A model generated the notes under the pieces. It made no database searches and was not told the origin of the DNA. It worked only from the letters and a program-made list of their open reading frames with translations. DNA of 64,000 nucleotides from Lingula anatina (taxonomy: Eukaryota; Brachiopoda; Lingulata; Lingulida; Lingulidae). Positions 1 to 12,378 of the stretch are shown here, piece after piece (the stretch's first letter is position 1; every line of letters begins with the position of its first letter). Position numbers and translations under genes: made by a program. Location of the stretch: positions 852,812 through 916,811 of the forward strand of contig NW_019775414.1 of assembly GCF_001039355.2 (NCBI RefSeq). The letters are read 5' to 3'.

Positions 1-1197
1 TCTCTCTCTCTCAGACGCATGATAAATATTTAAATGATAAAACACAAGATTTAATAAAGAAATATATTTATTTAGAGTCTAAAATCCAAAAAATCTTTTC
101 TGTAGACGTTTCAAATAAAATGCAATACAAATATAATTAAAACACGAAGTTAAAATGATTAATTTAGATTAAAAAGTCATGGTATTAAGAGTGGTGTCCC
201 TAAATTGCGCAAAACACCGCAATACAGCGCAACACAGCGCAAGAGTGGAATATTAACCTTCAAAATAAATCACCCCGGCAACCATTATTGTTCGGAGGGG
301 CAAGATGAAATACATTGGTGTTAGACAAATTGACGTAGAAATACAGTTGCTTAACTAGCTGTTTTAAACAGGATTTCGGGTTTGTTTAATATCTGCTAGT
401 AGAAAATGACAGCAACAACTTGTCGCCAATGATGAAACTGTCTAACAGCCCGTGGGCAGATCATTGAATGATATTATAAATTTATAAAACTGACATAATT
501 ATGATTTTGTCAGACGAGAATGAACATATTCTGAACAAAAAATGAGTCAAAAGTAGCCTACTTCATTAGGTACTGTATGGACAATACTACAATACTAAAC
601 TTTAGCGGGTGGTAACGATTGAAAGGAAATGGAAATTTGACATTGCTTGCAATTTAATTATTGATTTTAACACCAACACTGCAAGGAAAATATTGATAAA
701 TGTTTGCACTTGATTGACACAGCTTACAGCTTCCAACCTCACAAAATCACTAAGAGTCATTATAATTCTTATGGTGTTTTACATGATTTATTTAATGCCA
801 AATTCAGCAATTTCGTTACACATTTGGCAATGAATAAGCACAGCACCTGGGTTTTAATGGATGTATCCTGTGCAGTGGCGGATTTGTTATTTTAAAAAAA
901 TTTATTATTTTTATTATTTTTATTATTTTTTTTTCCATTCAGTGTTGTTTCTAATGTTCATGCAATACTCTTTTTTTTTCATTAAATGTTGTATTAAATT
1001 TTCATGTAATATTTATTTTTTTCATTTTACGTTGGGGGGGGGGAGGAGACTCGTAGCGGAAACTCATAATGGAAACACTTACGCTAGCTCCAACCCACAC
1101 CGTCCCCACCTCGCCCCCATACGGTCCAATTAAAGAAGTGATTTTGCATGTACATGTATATCTTTACAGATTGATGATAAAATACACTGGTACAATG
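1..1197. other. Non-coding stretch, no supported gene
   Basis: AT-rich DNA beginning in a short (CT)n run. Reading frames are short and none shows a domain or splice support. Around 873 a GTGGCGGATT motif resembles the terminal repeat of the element at 1198-1475, and a G-run lies near 1034-1042, so a decayed relative of that element may be present. Confidence 0.5.
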
Positions 1198-1475
1198 CAG
1201 GGGCGGATCCAAATTATTTGAAGGGGGGTCCGCGGATGCGAAGCCAACCCCCCCCCCCCCCCACCCCCTTGGCGAGGTTTCGGGCCCCGCTAAAAGGTCC
1301 CGAAAAAATTTGGTTAGAGGGGAAACAGTGCTATTTGGTACGGTCTACAACTACATGATTCAGCTAGTCAAAATTAAAATTTCAAGAGGGGACCTTTGGT
1401 GTGTTTTTTTTTTTTTTTTCAGAAACCGAAGGGGGGGAGGTCAGGACCCCCCTGACCCCCCTAAATCCGCCTCTG
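1198..1475. mobile_element. MITE-like element with ~13-bp terminal inverted repeats
   Basis: The segment starts CAGGGGCGGATCC and ends AATCCGCCTCTG, which on the other strand reads CAGAGGCGGATT, giving imperfect terminal inverted repeats. Just inside the ends are matching GGGGGGTCC and GGACCCCCC tracts, so the whole piece is a 278-bp foldback with no coding capacity. Non-autonomous elements with GGGGCGGATC-type ends are common in marine invertebrate genomes as far as I recall. The superfamily cannot be assigned; no clear target-site duplication is visible. Confidence 0.55.
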
Positions 1476-3585
1476 ATTGTAGGCTTTCGTACTTAAAACA
1501 CAGAAAAAAAACAGTAGGAAAAGACCATTTTCCAATATATCATTTTTGGGAAAAGGTGTTAAAATGGCCATGTAATCGTTGTTGTCTTTCAACGAACCTC
1601 TGTCTTTTAAAGCTAACATAATATTTAGAAAGAATGGTATCAAAGTAAAAAAAATTCATGTGTGACCAATACAACTTTGCTCGAGATGACAGTGTTAGCG
1701 ACCAGTCATATAGAAAGGACCCTTTTGTCCTGCCCATATTAAACTATTTCTACTGATTGGCTTCAGTATATAAAATATTGCGGATCGTGGGTTTAAATTA
1801 ATATATAGTCATAAAAACCCTTTATTCGATTATGATTTTTAAAAGCAGTTTTTGTATTTAAGTAGTACATTTTCACAACAAGTGAACTTCATTTGTATCA
1901 AAAATGTACTGTTTATATTTTGACAATGAACATTTGTGAGCAGTTTTAGCGAAAACCTCTCAACCAAAATGGGCCAAATCTGTTCTAATTTGTATAACAA
2001 TAAGTTGCCCGTCGTGGTGCGAGCTGAATACTCACTCTGCAGCTGGGCACAGTTGAGTGAAGACGCAACATCATGTGTGGTGAATCCACAAGTTTATGCT
2101 TTTGTAAGACGTAAAAGCAAGTAATATGGTAAGTAGCACTGCTTCTTAAATAACCTCCCTCAATAACACACAAGTGCAACCAAATGAGAGAAAATTTATT
2201 GTAGATATTAGTAGCGCGATTTGTAATATTATGCCCATTGTTACTTGTATGTCACTCACAATGTCAGAATATGTTGGTTACAATGCTTTGGGACTACAAC
2301 TGTACAGGAGAAATGGTGCTTTCAGCTGACCATTGATGAAACAATATTTGCTTGAAATCTTCAAACTAGCTATATTTAGTTGTGCACGTGTGAAATTTTT
2401 TGTATGACCCCTGGCAATTAAAAGGGCATTTGTGACTTAATTTAAAATGTTTTCGTGTAATAAACATAACTGCACAAAAAGACTGATTCATTTAGGTAAT
2501 ATTACTTGTCATAGTTCTGAGTTTTGGATACAGTGAGAAGTCTGCCCTACCAAGGTGTACATCAAGTCAAATTTAGTTAACATTTTAAACGTCGCTTTTG
2601 AAGACAATTACGGTGGGTTTCAGCGATTTCTTTTGGGCTATATTTATCAACTGTAATGGATTGATCATTGGGAAGAATTTGCGATTTTTAAAATACATCA
2701 TTTTATCATTATTATTACTACAAGAATAAGGGTCCACATAGCTATTAAAGTTCTCTTACTTGTTTCAGATTACACTTGAGCAATCCATTTATTCTTAAAG
2801 ATTGACATGCTGTCAAAAATCTTTTTGTAAGGTAAGTGTTCTAATATAATACAACACACATTCACGCACATGTGAATTGCTAATAAAGCGATGGTTTACA
2901 GATGAAAGTTTTACGCAGGTTGACTACCGTCTCCAGTGTGCCGCATTCTGTTCCTCCATTACACGACCAACTACACGTATATTAAAACTTGATTGTACTT
3001 TCATCCAAGTTATGTGTAATTTATTTCATACATTCTTAAAAGAAAGTGTTCAAATAAGATGTTTTGCTCTTCTCTAGAATAAAACAAAATGATCTCAATC
3101 TGTCAGTTGAATCAAAATTTCTATGCTTTTTTTTTTCATTTCAGAAGCCCATGGAGAAACTGTGCAATATCGACCTGCAAGCTACAAGGTCTTTGGTTGA
3201 CATATATCATGCTCAATTTCATGTATCTCTTATATCAAATCCGAATAAATATTTCTTTAATTCCTTGTTATTTTTTTCATATTGATATAAAATACACAGT
3301 ACAGCAATATTAAAATGGGAAAGGAGAAAGATTACATAGATGTGATGACTGTTTCAAATTCAATCTGGAAAATTGTGAAATTTTTTTTTTTTTGGGGGGG
3401 GGGTGACGATTTTCTATGAAACCTGGTGATATTTAAAATTGAAATGGTTTAAAGCTTTGTAATTATGCACATTATTTTGTAAATAAAAATTGGACATTAA
3501 AGGTAATACCCGCTGAAAGAATATCTAAATTTCAATATAAAGTATAAATTTAAAATCTTGCAATCCATTCATAAGGTTTGTTTGN
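1476..3585. other. Non-coding stretch, no supported gene
   Basis: AT-rich DNA with poly-T and poly-G runs (for example near 3380-3402). Reading frames of 60-75 codons are scattered on both strands without domain similarity or a coherent exon chain. A single N at 3585 marks a sequence gap or contig join directly before the minisatellite. Confidence 0.5.
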
Positions 3586-4030
3586 GGAATGGAATCATCC
3601 CACCTGTCACCCCTCAAATGGAGGTAACTCGCCCCATCCGACACCCCTTAAATTGAATAGACTCATCCCACATTCCACCCCTCAAATGGAGTGGACTCGT
3701 TCCACCTGTCACCCCCTCAAATAGAATGAACTCTCCCCACCTGTCACCCCTCAAATGGAGTGGACTCGTTCCACCTGTCACCCCTCAAATGGAATAGACT
3801 CGTCCCACCTGTCACCCCTCAAATGGAGTGGACTCGTTCCACCTGTCACCCCCCCTCAAATAGAATGAACTCGCCCCACCTGTCACCCCTCAAGTGAAGT
3901 GTACTCGTCCCACCTGTCACCCCTCAAATGGAATGGAATCACCCCACCTGTCACCCCTCAAATGGAATGAACTCGCCCCATCCGACACCCCTTAAATTGA
4001 ATAGACTCATCCCACCTTCCACCCCTCAAA
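3586..4030. repeat. 34-bp minisatellite, about 13 copies
   Basis: Head-to-tail copies of a 34-bp unit built around CCACCTGTCACCCCTCAAAT with variants such as CCATCCGACACCCCTTAAAT. Units keep the 34-bp length despite base changes. Because 34 is not a multiple of three and stops occur, it is not a coding repeat. Confidence 0.85.
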
Positions 4031-5841
4031 TTTGATAGACTCGCCCACTCATACCAATGCAGTCATACGAGTATCATTCATTTCAATATACAAGCAAAGA
4101 CCAAATTTTCAATGTTTTATTTATTATATATGCAAATAGAACAGTCTTTGAACAGGACATTGGACAAAGAATAGGCCGTCAGGCGATATTAACCGTATGA
4201 ATTTGACCTGAAATGATAAATCTGAAAATTGGCACCTACAGAATTTACTCATATTAATAATTCGTGCAATTGTAATGAAACTGCTTTGTGTTAATTTCAA
4301 ATTTTTCATTTACAAAATTTAAAAGCACTTTTAGAATTAATCTGGAGAACAAAAAATGCATTCCAAAGAGAGTATAATATAGGTTCTAAAAATCCAGTCC
4401 ATATAAATTTTACTTTAATTCTGTGTATTTTAGATTGAATCAAAAACTACCCCCAAAATAGTCATTTATTTTCATTAATTGCTTGTCATTCACAAGTGTA
4501 AATATTATCATTAAAAATTGACTTATACAATGCAAATTATAATAATATGATAAGGTAGTTGATTGACTAAATAAACAATCTTATCCGAGCTTCAACATCG
4601 TGAAAATTGCATTTTTAATCTCAACTTTGAAATTTGTGATTTGTAAACACGCTGACAATAACATTATGCCATTTTAAACAATTTAATAATTGCACTATTG
4701 TATAATGAGACGATTTCAAAAAGAAGCTGGATTGATTCCAAATAAAATGATGTACATAGCATGCCCAAAGGTATAATTTAAAAAATGTCAAGATCAGTCC
4801 CTAGGGTATAATATATATATAAAAAAAACAAAAAGGATCGATTCTAAGTATAATATTTCTAAAGGGAACACGACCGATCTTAGTGCACCGTTTCAATATG
4901 TTAAAATGTGTTAAAAAATCAGCGAGAGAGAGAGAGAAAGAGACCATGTACAATTTTCAACATATAGCATCTGCAGTGCGAATGGATCTGGATCTGCGGC
5001 AGATTTTTAAATACGTCTCGGAGAATACGTCACGTGCACTCTGCAGGATCTCGGCAAAGGCGTTCGCAGTTCTGAAATATCAAAAGAACATTTAAATGGC
5101 GACATTTCAATCTTCGAACGCAGAGAATCCGAATAAAGATTAGATTAACTGAAAATGGAAAAACCTCTGCTCATGCCGAAAAAATCACATTGAGGCTAAC
5201 TGAACACCAAATTTGAAAAGTCGACTAAACGGGGTTTGTATGCAAGATTAAAAAAATTGATTTCACGATGAGAAGAATCACAAGAATCACANTAGCAGCG
5301 AGCGCCCCGCGACAGAGCAATTAGAACATGGAGTTTTTAAGATATTCACGCTGTAGCAAATTTCACACGGATATTATTTAAACATCTTTCATCAATCGTC
5401 ATATAATTTTATATAATGCTCTTAAGAACTTCATTGACTAATAATTCATTTTAGATTTTTATTTATTTATTTATTCTTTGTTGCAAATGAACGTCATTAT
5501 CACATGTACCTGTAGTACTAATAGCTTGTAAAATCTACAACCTTTTAAAACCACTCCTTCTTCAGGTCCAATTAGTAAAAAAGTGTTAATCAAAAACAAG
5601 GCAACATTCACAATTATGGCAACTGACAATGTATTCTGCAGAGACATACAGCTATAAATTCATTGACACTAAGAGTCTTTGCTGCTTACATCTCAACATG
5701 CACAGTACGTGTTTGCTACAAACACGGAGTCCAATAAAAAGTGAGACTTTGAAAATGATTGTACTAGGAAAGAAAACAAATGAAGTTCAATGAAGGCCTC
5801 TTAGTATTTATGTATCAGTTTATGATTAATAAAGTTTTTTT
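4031..5841. other. Probable 3' flank/3' UTR of the CBM20 gene, possible alternative exon
   Basis: This lies directly downstream of the stop codon (5844-5842, minus) of the CBM20 gene. TTTATT on the plus strand near 4117 and around 5460 gives AATAAA on the minus strand, so the 3' UTR may end in either place. The interval 4957-5071 is unusually rich in CpG and has an acceptor-like border (see findings). An N sits at 5292. Confidence 0.35.
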
Positions 5842-8800
5842 TTACTTGCGCCTAAAGCAAGAGAAGATAGTGTGCAGGAATCTCCTGAACCGGGATCTTT
5901 GTTTTGGCTTTGGAGCTGGAATGAAAAAAATATGTAATTAAAAACATTGGATAAAATTGGACTTCAAATATAAGACAAATGATTGGCTTTTATAGTGTAT
6001 GTGGTCAACAGATTTGAAATATATACGGAACCTGGTCTAAAAACATGATAAATGAAAATACTTACAATATACAGCTATGATTCATTCTTTTCAGTGGGCA
6101 AATTATATCAAACTTCAGACACAAATTTTATAATTACAAAAAAAACAATTATAATGCAATTATAGTGCTTTTATTGCATAGAATGTAACTATATAGTAGC
6201 TTGCTTTTGTGTGTTGTTACTACAAAACAAATATGTTTAAATTTTAAGAAATTGTGAGTTTAGAATACAGTCTGAGTATCTGTAAAATTTGCAATCCCCC
6301 CCCCCCCCAATTGTAAAGATCCAGTAATTGTCATATTTTTTAAAGCTGATATACCTCACTGTTTAAACATGGACGGTCCCTCAAAGACACCAAAGATGTT
6401 TTAGAACTTATAATTCAAATGTAAAAAAAACTTGAAGCTATTTGTCTGCTTCTGAATAAGTGCTTAGGATTTATCACAGAAATACATCTTCACCCCCCCC
6501 CCCCCCTCCACCATCCTCTTTGCCCTAATTCCGCTAGCTGTAACTTCCCATTATTTTAACAAACCACCCTCAGTTCCAATTTACATCCGAGCCTTGATGT
6601 TTTTGTTGTCATCAACTGAAAATGTCAATTCAGTTGATTGTCCTTCCATTTTTGTTGTATCGCATGGGATTTGTGAATTCCGTTTTATGCCTGACACACT
6701 GTATTGAGCCAACTTCTTTCTTTCAATGCATTGTTTCAGACAAATATTTTGAGATAATACGAAAGGTTGCAAAGAATATTTTTTTCATCAAATAGTTACA
6801 GTAATAAATTCATTAGACTCCAGCAAATAATTCATCATTAGATTTCTTCCTGTTATATCTTATGCTCCTATACTTACATGAGTCATCCTTTTTAATCTTT
6901 TCCAAGCATTCTTCTGAAATAAAAAATAAAAGGTATCAGATCTGAAGCTCAAAGTAGTTTAAGGAACTAGAGACTTTTAAAGATTTATATCTTTAGAACA
7001 GTGCTTTATTGATAATCAATCAGTTTTTTAAGCTCTAAAATAAAATGGAATGTGCCATATATTATAAAAATAAACCATTATTTATAATTATTAGGGAAAA
7101 TGCTACCTCACCTGTGCCAAATTCATATTTAGATATACAAAACAATATGGCTGGTTCTATATTTTTATCTGTTTTGTACATAACAAAGAGAATCAGGGAT
7201 GTAAAGCATATTACATACAACATGCAGTTAAGTATAAATCAAATGTTCCCATAAAAATATTTTGCAAAATAAATAAATATGCCAAGAAGAAAATAAAATA
7301 AAAAGCTGCTGCTGCAGTTTTATTTTAGTTAATGCTATCTCATGAATGTTCTGAAATATGCATTAATTTATATTTATCAGTGTCAACATACAGGAGTACA
7401 TGTATATGACAATACAGTAGACCTGTCTGGAAATGTTTACCTTCTATGCTTGGTGCAGCATCTACTTTTTCTTCTCCTGCCTTGAAAGTGTCAGCTGAAA
7501 TATTATGAAATCTAGAATACATATGAGAATACAACTGACATCTCTACGGTACATGTGAAATATTTTGTTTTTATCTTCTTTTGGATATGTAAATGTTTAT
7601 AAATTCATATTATGTAACAACTAAAATTCACTTACGATAGCTATTGTGAACTTGGTCAATAATGATCTCTGAAAATATAACATTTGCATTAATACATCAT
7701 AATTATATCGCAATCACATATACTATATGGCAAATACAGTGAATGTAGTAGTTGTCACTAACAAACCTATTAGTGTCAACATACAAGATTACATGTATAT
7801 GACAATACAGTAGACCTGTCTGGTAATGCTTACCTTCTTTGCTTGGTGCAGCATATACTTTTTCTCCCCCTGCTATGAGAGTGTCAGCTGAAATATTATA
7901 AATACAGTGTGTACAAATACAGTGAATGTAGTAGTTGTCACTTACTAACCTATTAGTGTCAACATACAGGAGTACATGTATATGACAATACAGTATACCT
8001 GTCTGGAAATACTTACCTTCTTTGCTTGGTGCAGCATCTACCTTTTCTCCTCCTGCCTTGAAAGTGTCAGCTGAAATATTATAAAATATAGAATACATAT
8101 GAGAATACAGCTGTCGTCTTTATGGTACATGTAAAATATTTTGTTTTTGTCTTCTTTTGGATATGTAAATGTTTATAAATTCATATTATGTAACAACAAA
8201 AATTCACTTACGTGAGCGAATGTGGACTTGGTCAACAGTTGTCTCTGAAAATATAACATTTGCATTAATATATCATAATTATATCATGATCACATATACT
8301 ATATAACAAATAGGGTGAATGTGTTAGTTGCCACTTATTAGTTTAATTTAAAACTGTGATATTATTGCATTTAAACATTAACAAAAATATAAAAATGTAA
8401 TACATCAAATCAACATATGGAAGTATAGTAGCCCTAAGTTCTTTTAACTGTAATAGGAATCGACCATGTTTATTTATAAAAGATTAAAACTAAGTAGTAC
8501 TGTAACCTGCCACTTTTTATGTTGGTCATATAAAATTGTTCCATACCAGTAGGAGTATCAGGACTGGAACTGGTCCACTCTGGAATAAAATATATCACAA
8601 GTTTCACTATCATAAAAACACAATTAATCTGTCTAACAATTAATACAGTCAATCCGGATTACAATCCATTTTTGCTGAAACTTTTATTACATCCTTAAAC
8701 TTGGAAATGATTTACCATATATGATTTTTATTTACAAATTAATATTCAATTGTCAGATTCAGAGAGTTCAACTGCTCAGAGCATTGATATACAATTAAAA

Positions 8801-11800
8801 AAAAATAGAGGATCAGGCAATACCGCCTCCAGGTATTGCACCACCAGTAGAATAACCACATTCATATGGGAAAAAAAGGGACCCCACCTCCAGTGTTAGA
8901 TTTGTCTGCTGCCTTTGACACAGTAGACCATAATATTTTATTAACATTTCTAGAGCAGAGTGTAGGAGTTAGAGATAAGGCCATAGTTCTTTTACGATCC
9001 TATCTTGTTGGGAGAATGCATCATAATATAAATGGTGTGCTTTCTGAACTGTCACAGCGTTTATTTGGTGTTCCTCAGGGGAGCATTCTTGGCCCTCTCA
9101 AATTTTGTGTTTACACTTTACCACTTGGAGCAATTCTGCGTTATCATAAGATAGGTAATTACCACTTTTATGCAGATGATACCCAGTTGTACACATCTTG
9201 CAACATCCATGATCCAGCATTGTCTGTGAACACCATTGCTGACTGCATATCAGATCTGAGAGGTTGGCTCATTTCAAACAAATAGAAGATAAATGATGGA
9301 AAACCAGCCATTACTCAACCCCACAACAAGGGCCTTGCTCACAACCTAGCTGCAACTTAGAATTGGAGCTAGTATCGGGCATTATCCTCCCCCCCATGTA
9401 AAAAAATTAGGAGTATACTTTGTGATTCTACACTTTCAATGGACAAACAGATCTCCAAGGTCTTGTTTATTCAACATTAGGAACATTGGCACCATAAGGA
9501 AATATCTGAATCAATCATCTGCTGCTACTGTTATACACTCATTTGTAACTTCCAGGTTGGACTACTGCAATTCTGTATTATATGGATGTCCAGATGATAC
9601 GATCAAAAGATTAAAACGCATCCAGAATATCTCAGCATGGCTTTTAATGCTACAGCCTAGGGATTGCCATATCACTCCAATTTTAAAGCAGTTACATTGG
9701 TTACCAGTTAGGGACAGAACTATTTAAGGTTTTAGTTTTTACACATGCTGCTTTTTATAACCTAGCTCCAACAAATATAATTGATCTGGTCAAACATTAT
9801 AGTCCTCAAAGATCCCGGAGGTCTGGTGACAAACTTTTACTGAAACTTCCCAAATCAAAGTTAAAAAACATATGGTGACATATCATTTTGTGTAGCTACA
9901 CCAGTAGAATGGAGCAAGTTACCAATTTTTATTAGACAAATAGAATCACAAGAATCTTTTTAAAAGGAATTGAAAACTCACATTTTTAAGACATTTTATT
10001 CATGAATTTTTAAATTTTACATGAAAGAAACCTTGGATTTTTTACTTTTAATTACTGTTTATTACAATTTAGTCTAGCTCTGATTTATATAATATATATC
10101 TTAATCATTTTTATCTATAAACTTCTTTGTATTTTATGCTGTACAGTCTACTGAACATTTTATGGATTTTAGGCTCGAAATAAATATATTATTATATTAA
10201 TATATAGTTCTTTATGTCACTTTCATTACATGATACTTAGGAAAATCAAGACTAGATTTATTTTAGAGAAAGGGAGGGTATAGTTTTAAAAATCCACCAT
10301 AAATAAATAAAAATAAAAATAAAAAAACAAAGCAAAATGGTGGTAAAAAGAAGGTCAACATGGTGTTTGTATGTAACCTGCCAGACATCACGTTGGTTAT
10401 ATAAAATTGTTCCATACCAGTAGGAGAATCAGGACTGGAGTTTGTCCACTCTGGAATAAAATATATCACAAGTTTCACTATCATAAAGTATATTTGAGTA
10501 CAACATTCATTTTCATAAATGAAATAAAGTGTGTTTAATCCCAATATGTCAAAAATCAAATGTTAAACTTAATGTTATTTTAGAACCAAATCATGAAAAG
10601 AAGTAGTTTAAATATGATAATGAGGAATAAATAAAAGCCACTGTATGTGAAAAGCAGCATGCAAAGCCAGAATGAATGCTAGTTTTAACTAGTTAAAACT
10701 TTTTAATAAATTCCAAAGAATCACAAAGCAGATGTTTTTTTTTCTTATACAACTCACCCTCAATCTTCATTTCTGGATCTCCCCATTTGCAAGTGATTTG
10801 CATATTTTCTTTAGAGGTGACATGAATATGCCTGTTAATGAATGCCCTTGGCTCCCATTCATATCCACTGTCAGGGCAGTTCATCTGGATAAAAAACAAT
10901 TAAACTGTCTAACAAAACAGTTCATCTGGATTACAATACAGTAAATCTACATAACAATACAATTTATTTGTGTAATAGTACAGTTAATCTGGATTACCTT
11001 GGCACAATACACTTAATCTGCATATTAATACATCTGATGAACAAAAAACAGAGATAAAACAATTAAATATTATAATCTAAATAACATATTATGTAATTTA
11101 ATCACTCCTTCATGAAGGCATTTCATCATTACATAGATGGCATTACCTTTGCTACTGAATATATTACAAATATAATTACAGCAAGATTCCTTAAGAAATT
11201 TTTTGAGTATCAACATCTGTGTAAGGAAGTGCTTGTAATCTACCCAGGCGAACAAAATGTTTATCTCTTTTTTAAGGTTTAATTTTCTTTTTGACCTATC
11301 AAGAAGTAAATCAAGCATCAATTCCAATAGACAGAAAAAACAAAAAAATGACTAGGAGATGCAACACAGACTTTCATACATTTCTTTGATAGAACCATTT
11401 CAATTTGCCATACAATTAGTAAACTAGGTATATTATACTCACATCTATTTTCTTTATAAATTTAAACTCTGCATTTGAGTTTTTCGGCAACATTATGTTG
11501 CAGCTTTGTTGAGGGTCCTGTTGGCTGACCCTCAGCAACTTGATGCCATTCTGAGGGCACCATCTGCCAAGTGATGGGCAGCTGCCCACTACTTTGGCCT
11601 GTAAAGTGTTTTCCCTAAGGATTATTCTGACCTTTGCCAAATCTGTTAAAAATGAATTATAAAAATGAAATTAAAAAATGGAATGAAATTAATACACTCA
11701 ATTTTTTTTTTCATTCATTGGCATAGATACACGAGTGGTAAATTTACATAAAATTTAACATATCCTTTTGTTGCACTGAAGATGGCCAATAACTAAATGG

Positions 11801-12378
11801 ATTTTCTTTGATAATAATAATAATAATAAAACAGCTTATATTGAATGCATATGGAGAAATACAATAATTCAGTACACTCAATAAATTACCACAAAATTTT
11901 AAATGAGTATTAAAGAAAATAATAACAAAATATGGTGTCCACTCTGTGTTTTTTTAATCTAAAAGTTCATGATAAGATACTGAAACGTGCATGAGCAGTT
12001 TGGCGGTACATTGATTAGTGCCACATTTACTGAAGGTATAACATGATAACTAGGGTCCATCAGTTTTTTTAAAGATGGTTTAGTCATTGTTAATTGAGTA
12101 ATTTTTGGATTATAAGCACGTGGTGCTAGCATGTATTGTGCACTCTGTGATTATCTGTTTTGAACCTCAATGGCCGAGATTCTTTCAGCCTACAGTCACA
12201 GGCCCTGACATTCATTCTTCTGGTACATACACGCACACGCACACCAACTTTGAGGAATAACGGTAAATGTACGTACAAATAAAGGTTCAAGTACTAGTTA
12301 AATGGAAGTTTGCATGCACGCTTTACCTGTGCTCTTTGGCTCCGGTTGAATATCACTGCTGGTGGGTGTGTTTTCCAT
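5842..12378 (-). CDS. CBM20 (starch/glycogen-binding) domain protein with duplicated mini-exon linker, 260 aa
   Basis: Coding exons in transcript order: 12378-12327, 11642-11443, 10884-10758, 10450-10418, 8579-8547, 8244-8212, 8070-8017, 7887-7834, 7668-7636, 7494-7441, 6913-6878, 5915-5842. All borders are GT-AG, the phases match and the total is 783 bp. The start is the only ATG in a suitable first exon (peptide MENTPTSSDIQPEPKST). Residues ~20-122 form a CBM20 fold: LGRW (Trp45), EFKFIKK, then YEWEPR (Trp94) and TCKWGD (Trp118) match the family's ligand-binding and core positions. Residues 127-236 are a Pro/Ser/Glu-rich linker from duplicated exons. The C-terminus is basic with Phe and one Cys (RSRFRRFLHTIFSCFRRK), possibly an amphipathic membrane anchor. 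CBM20 proteins such as STBD1 and laforin bind glycogen; this domain order differs from STBD1, whose CBM20 is C-terminal. Binding to glycogen is inferred. The linker exons are the least certain part. Confidence 0.8.
7441..8244 (-). repeat. Tandem exon duplication inside the CBM20 gene (576-bp unit, nested 183-bp unit)
   Basis: A 33-bp exon (peptide core DQVH) and a 54-bp exon (core ADT..AG.EKV.AAPS.E) recur at 8212-8244 plus 8017-8070 and again at 7636-7668 plus 7441-7494, exactly 576 bp apart. An extra 54-bp copy at 7834-7887 lies 183 bp from the copy at 8017. Introns are duplicated too: the stretch reading GACAATACAGTAGACCTGTC recurs beside the copies. Every exon starts and ends in phase 1, so copies can be added without breaking the frame. 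Confidence 0.9.
8547..8579 (-). repeat. Duplicate 33-bp exon (partner of 10418-10450)
   Basis: This exon encodes EWTSSSPDTPT and its partner at 10418-10450 encodes EWTNSSPDSPT. The flanking intron is also shared: both copies have ATTCCAG before the exon, GTATGGAACAATTTTATAT after it, and TCACAAGTTTCACTATCATAAA upstream. A LINE fragment now separates the two copies. Further similarity links 8614-8665 with 10891-10950, so the ancestral duplicated block was larger than the exon. Confidence 0.85.
8885..10196 (+). pseudogene. Decayed non-LTR retrotransposon (LINE) reverse transcriptase fragment
   Basis: Two frames give reverse transcriptase pieces. 8866-9285 contains LDLSAAFDTVDHN, GVPQGSILGPL and the catalytic FYADDTQLY box. 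9422-9727 continues with the thumb region (SRLDYCNSVLYG, then LKQLHWLPVRDR), and traces continue to ~9870. Stops and frameshifts lie between and after the pieces, so it is dead. It lacks the endonuclease and the start of the RT, a typical 5' truncation. The 3' end runs into an AT-rich tail near 10170-10196. Motifs suggest the CR1/L2/Jockey group. It is opposite to the host gene and lies in an intron between two duplicated exons. Confidence 0.85.
10885..11040. repeat. Degenerate short tandem repeat in a CBM20 gene intron
   Basis: Loose repetition of a 20-30-bp motif around AATCTGGATTACAATACA occurs between the third and second coding exons. Part of the same motif appears near 8614-8665. It starts at the exon border and has no coding role. 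Confidence 0.45.

Noticed and set aside
10263-10559. 98-codon minus-strand frame
   Set aside because: Only the 33-bp piece 10418-10450 has splice borders and a duplicate; the remainder is intron read-through.
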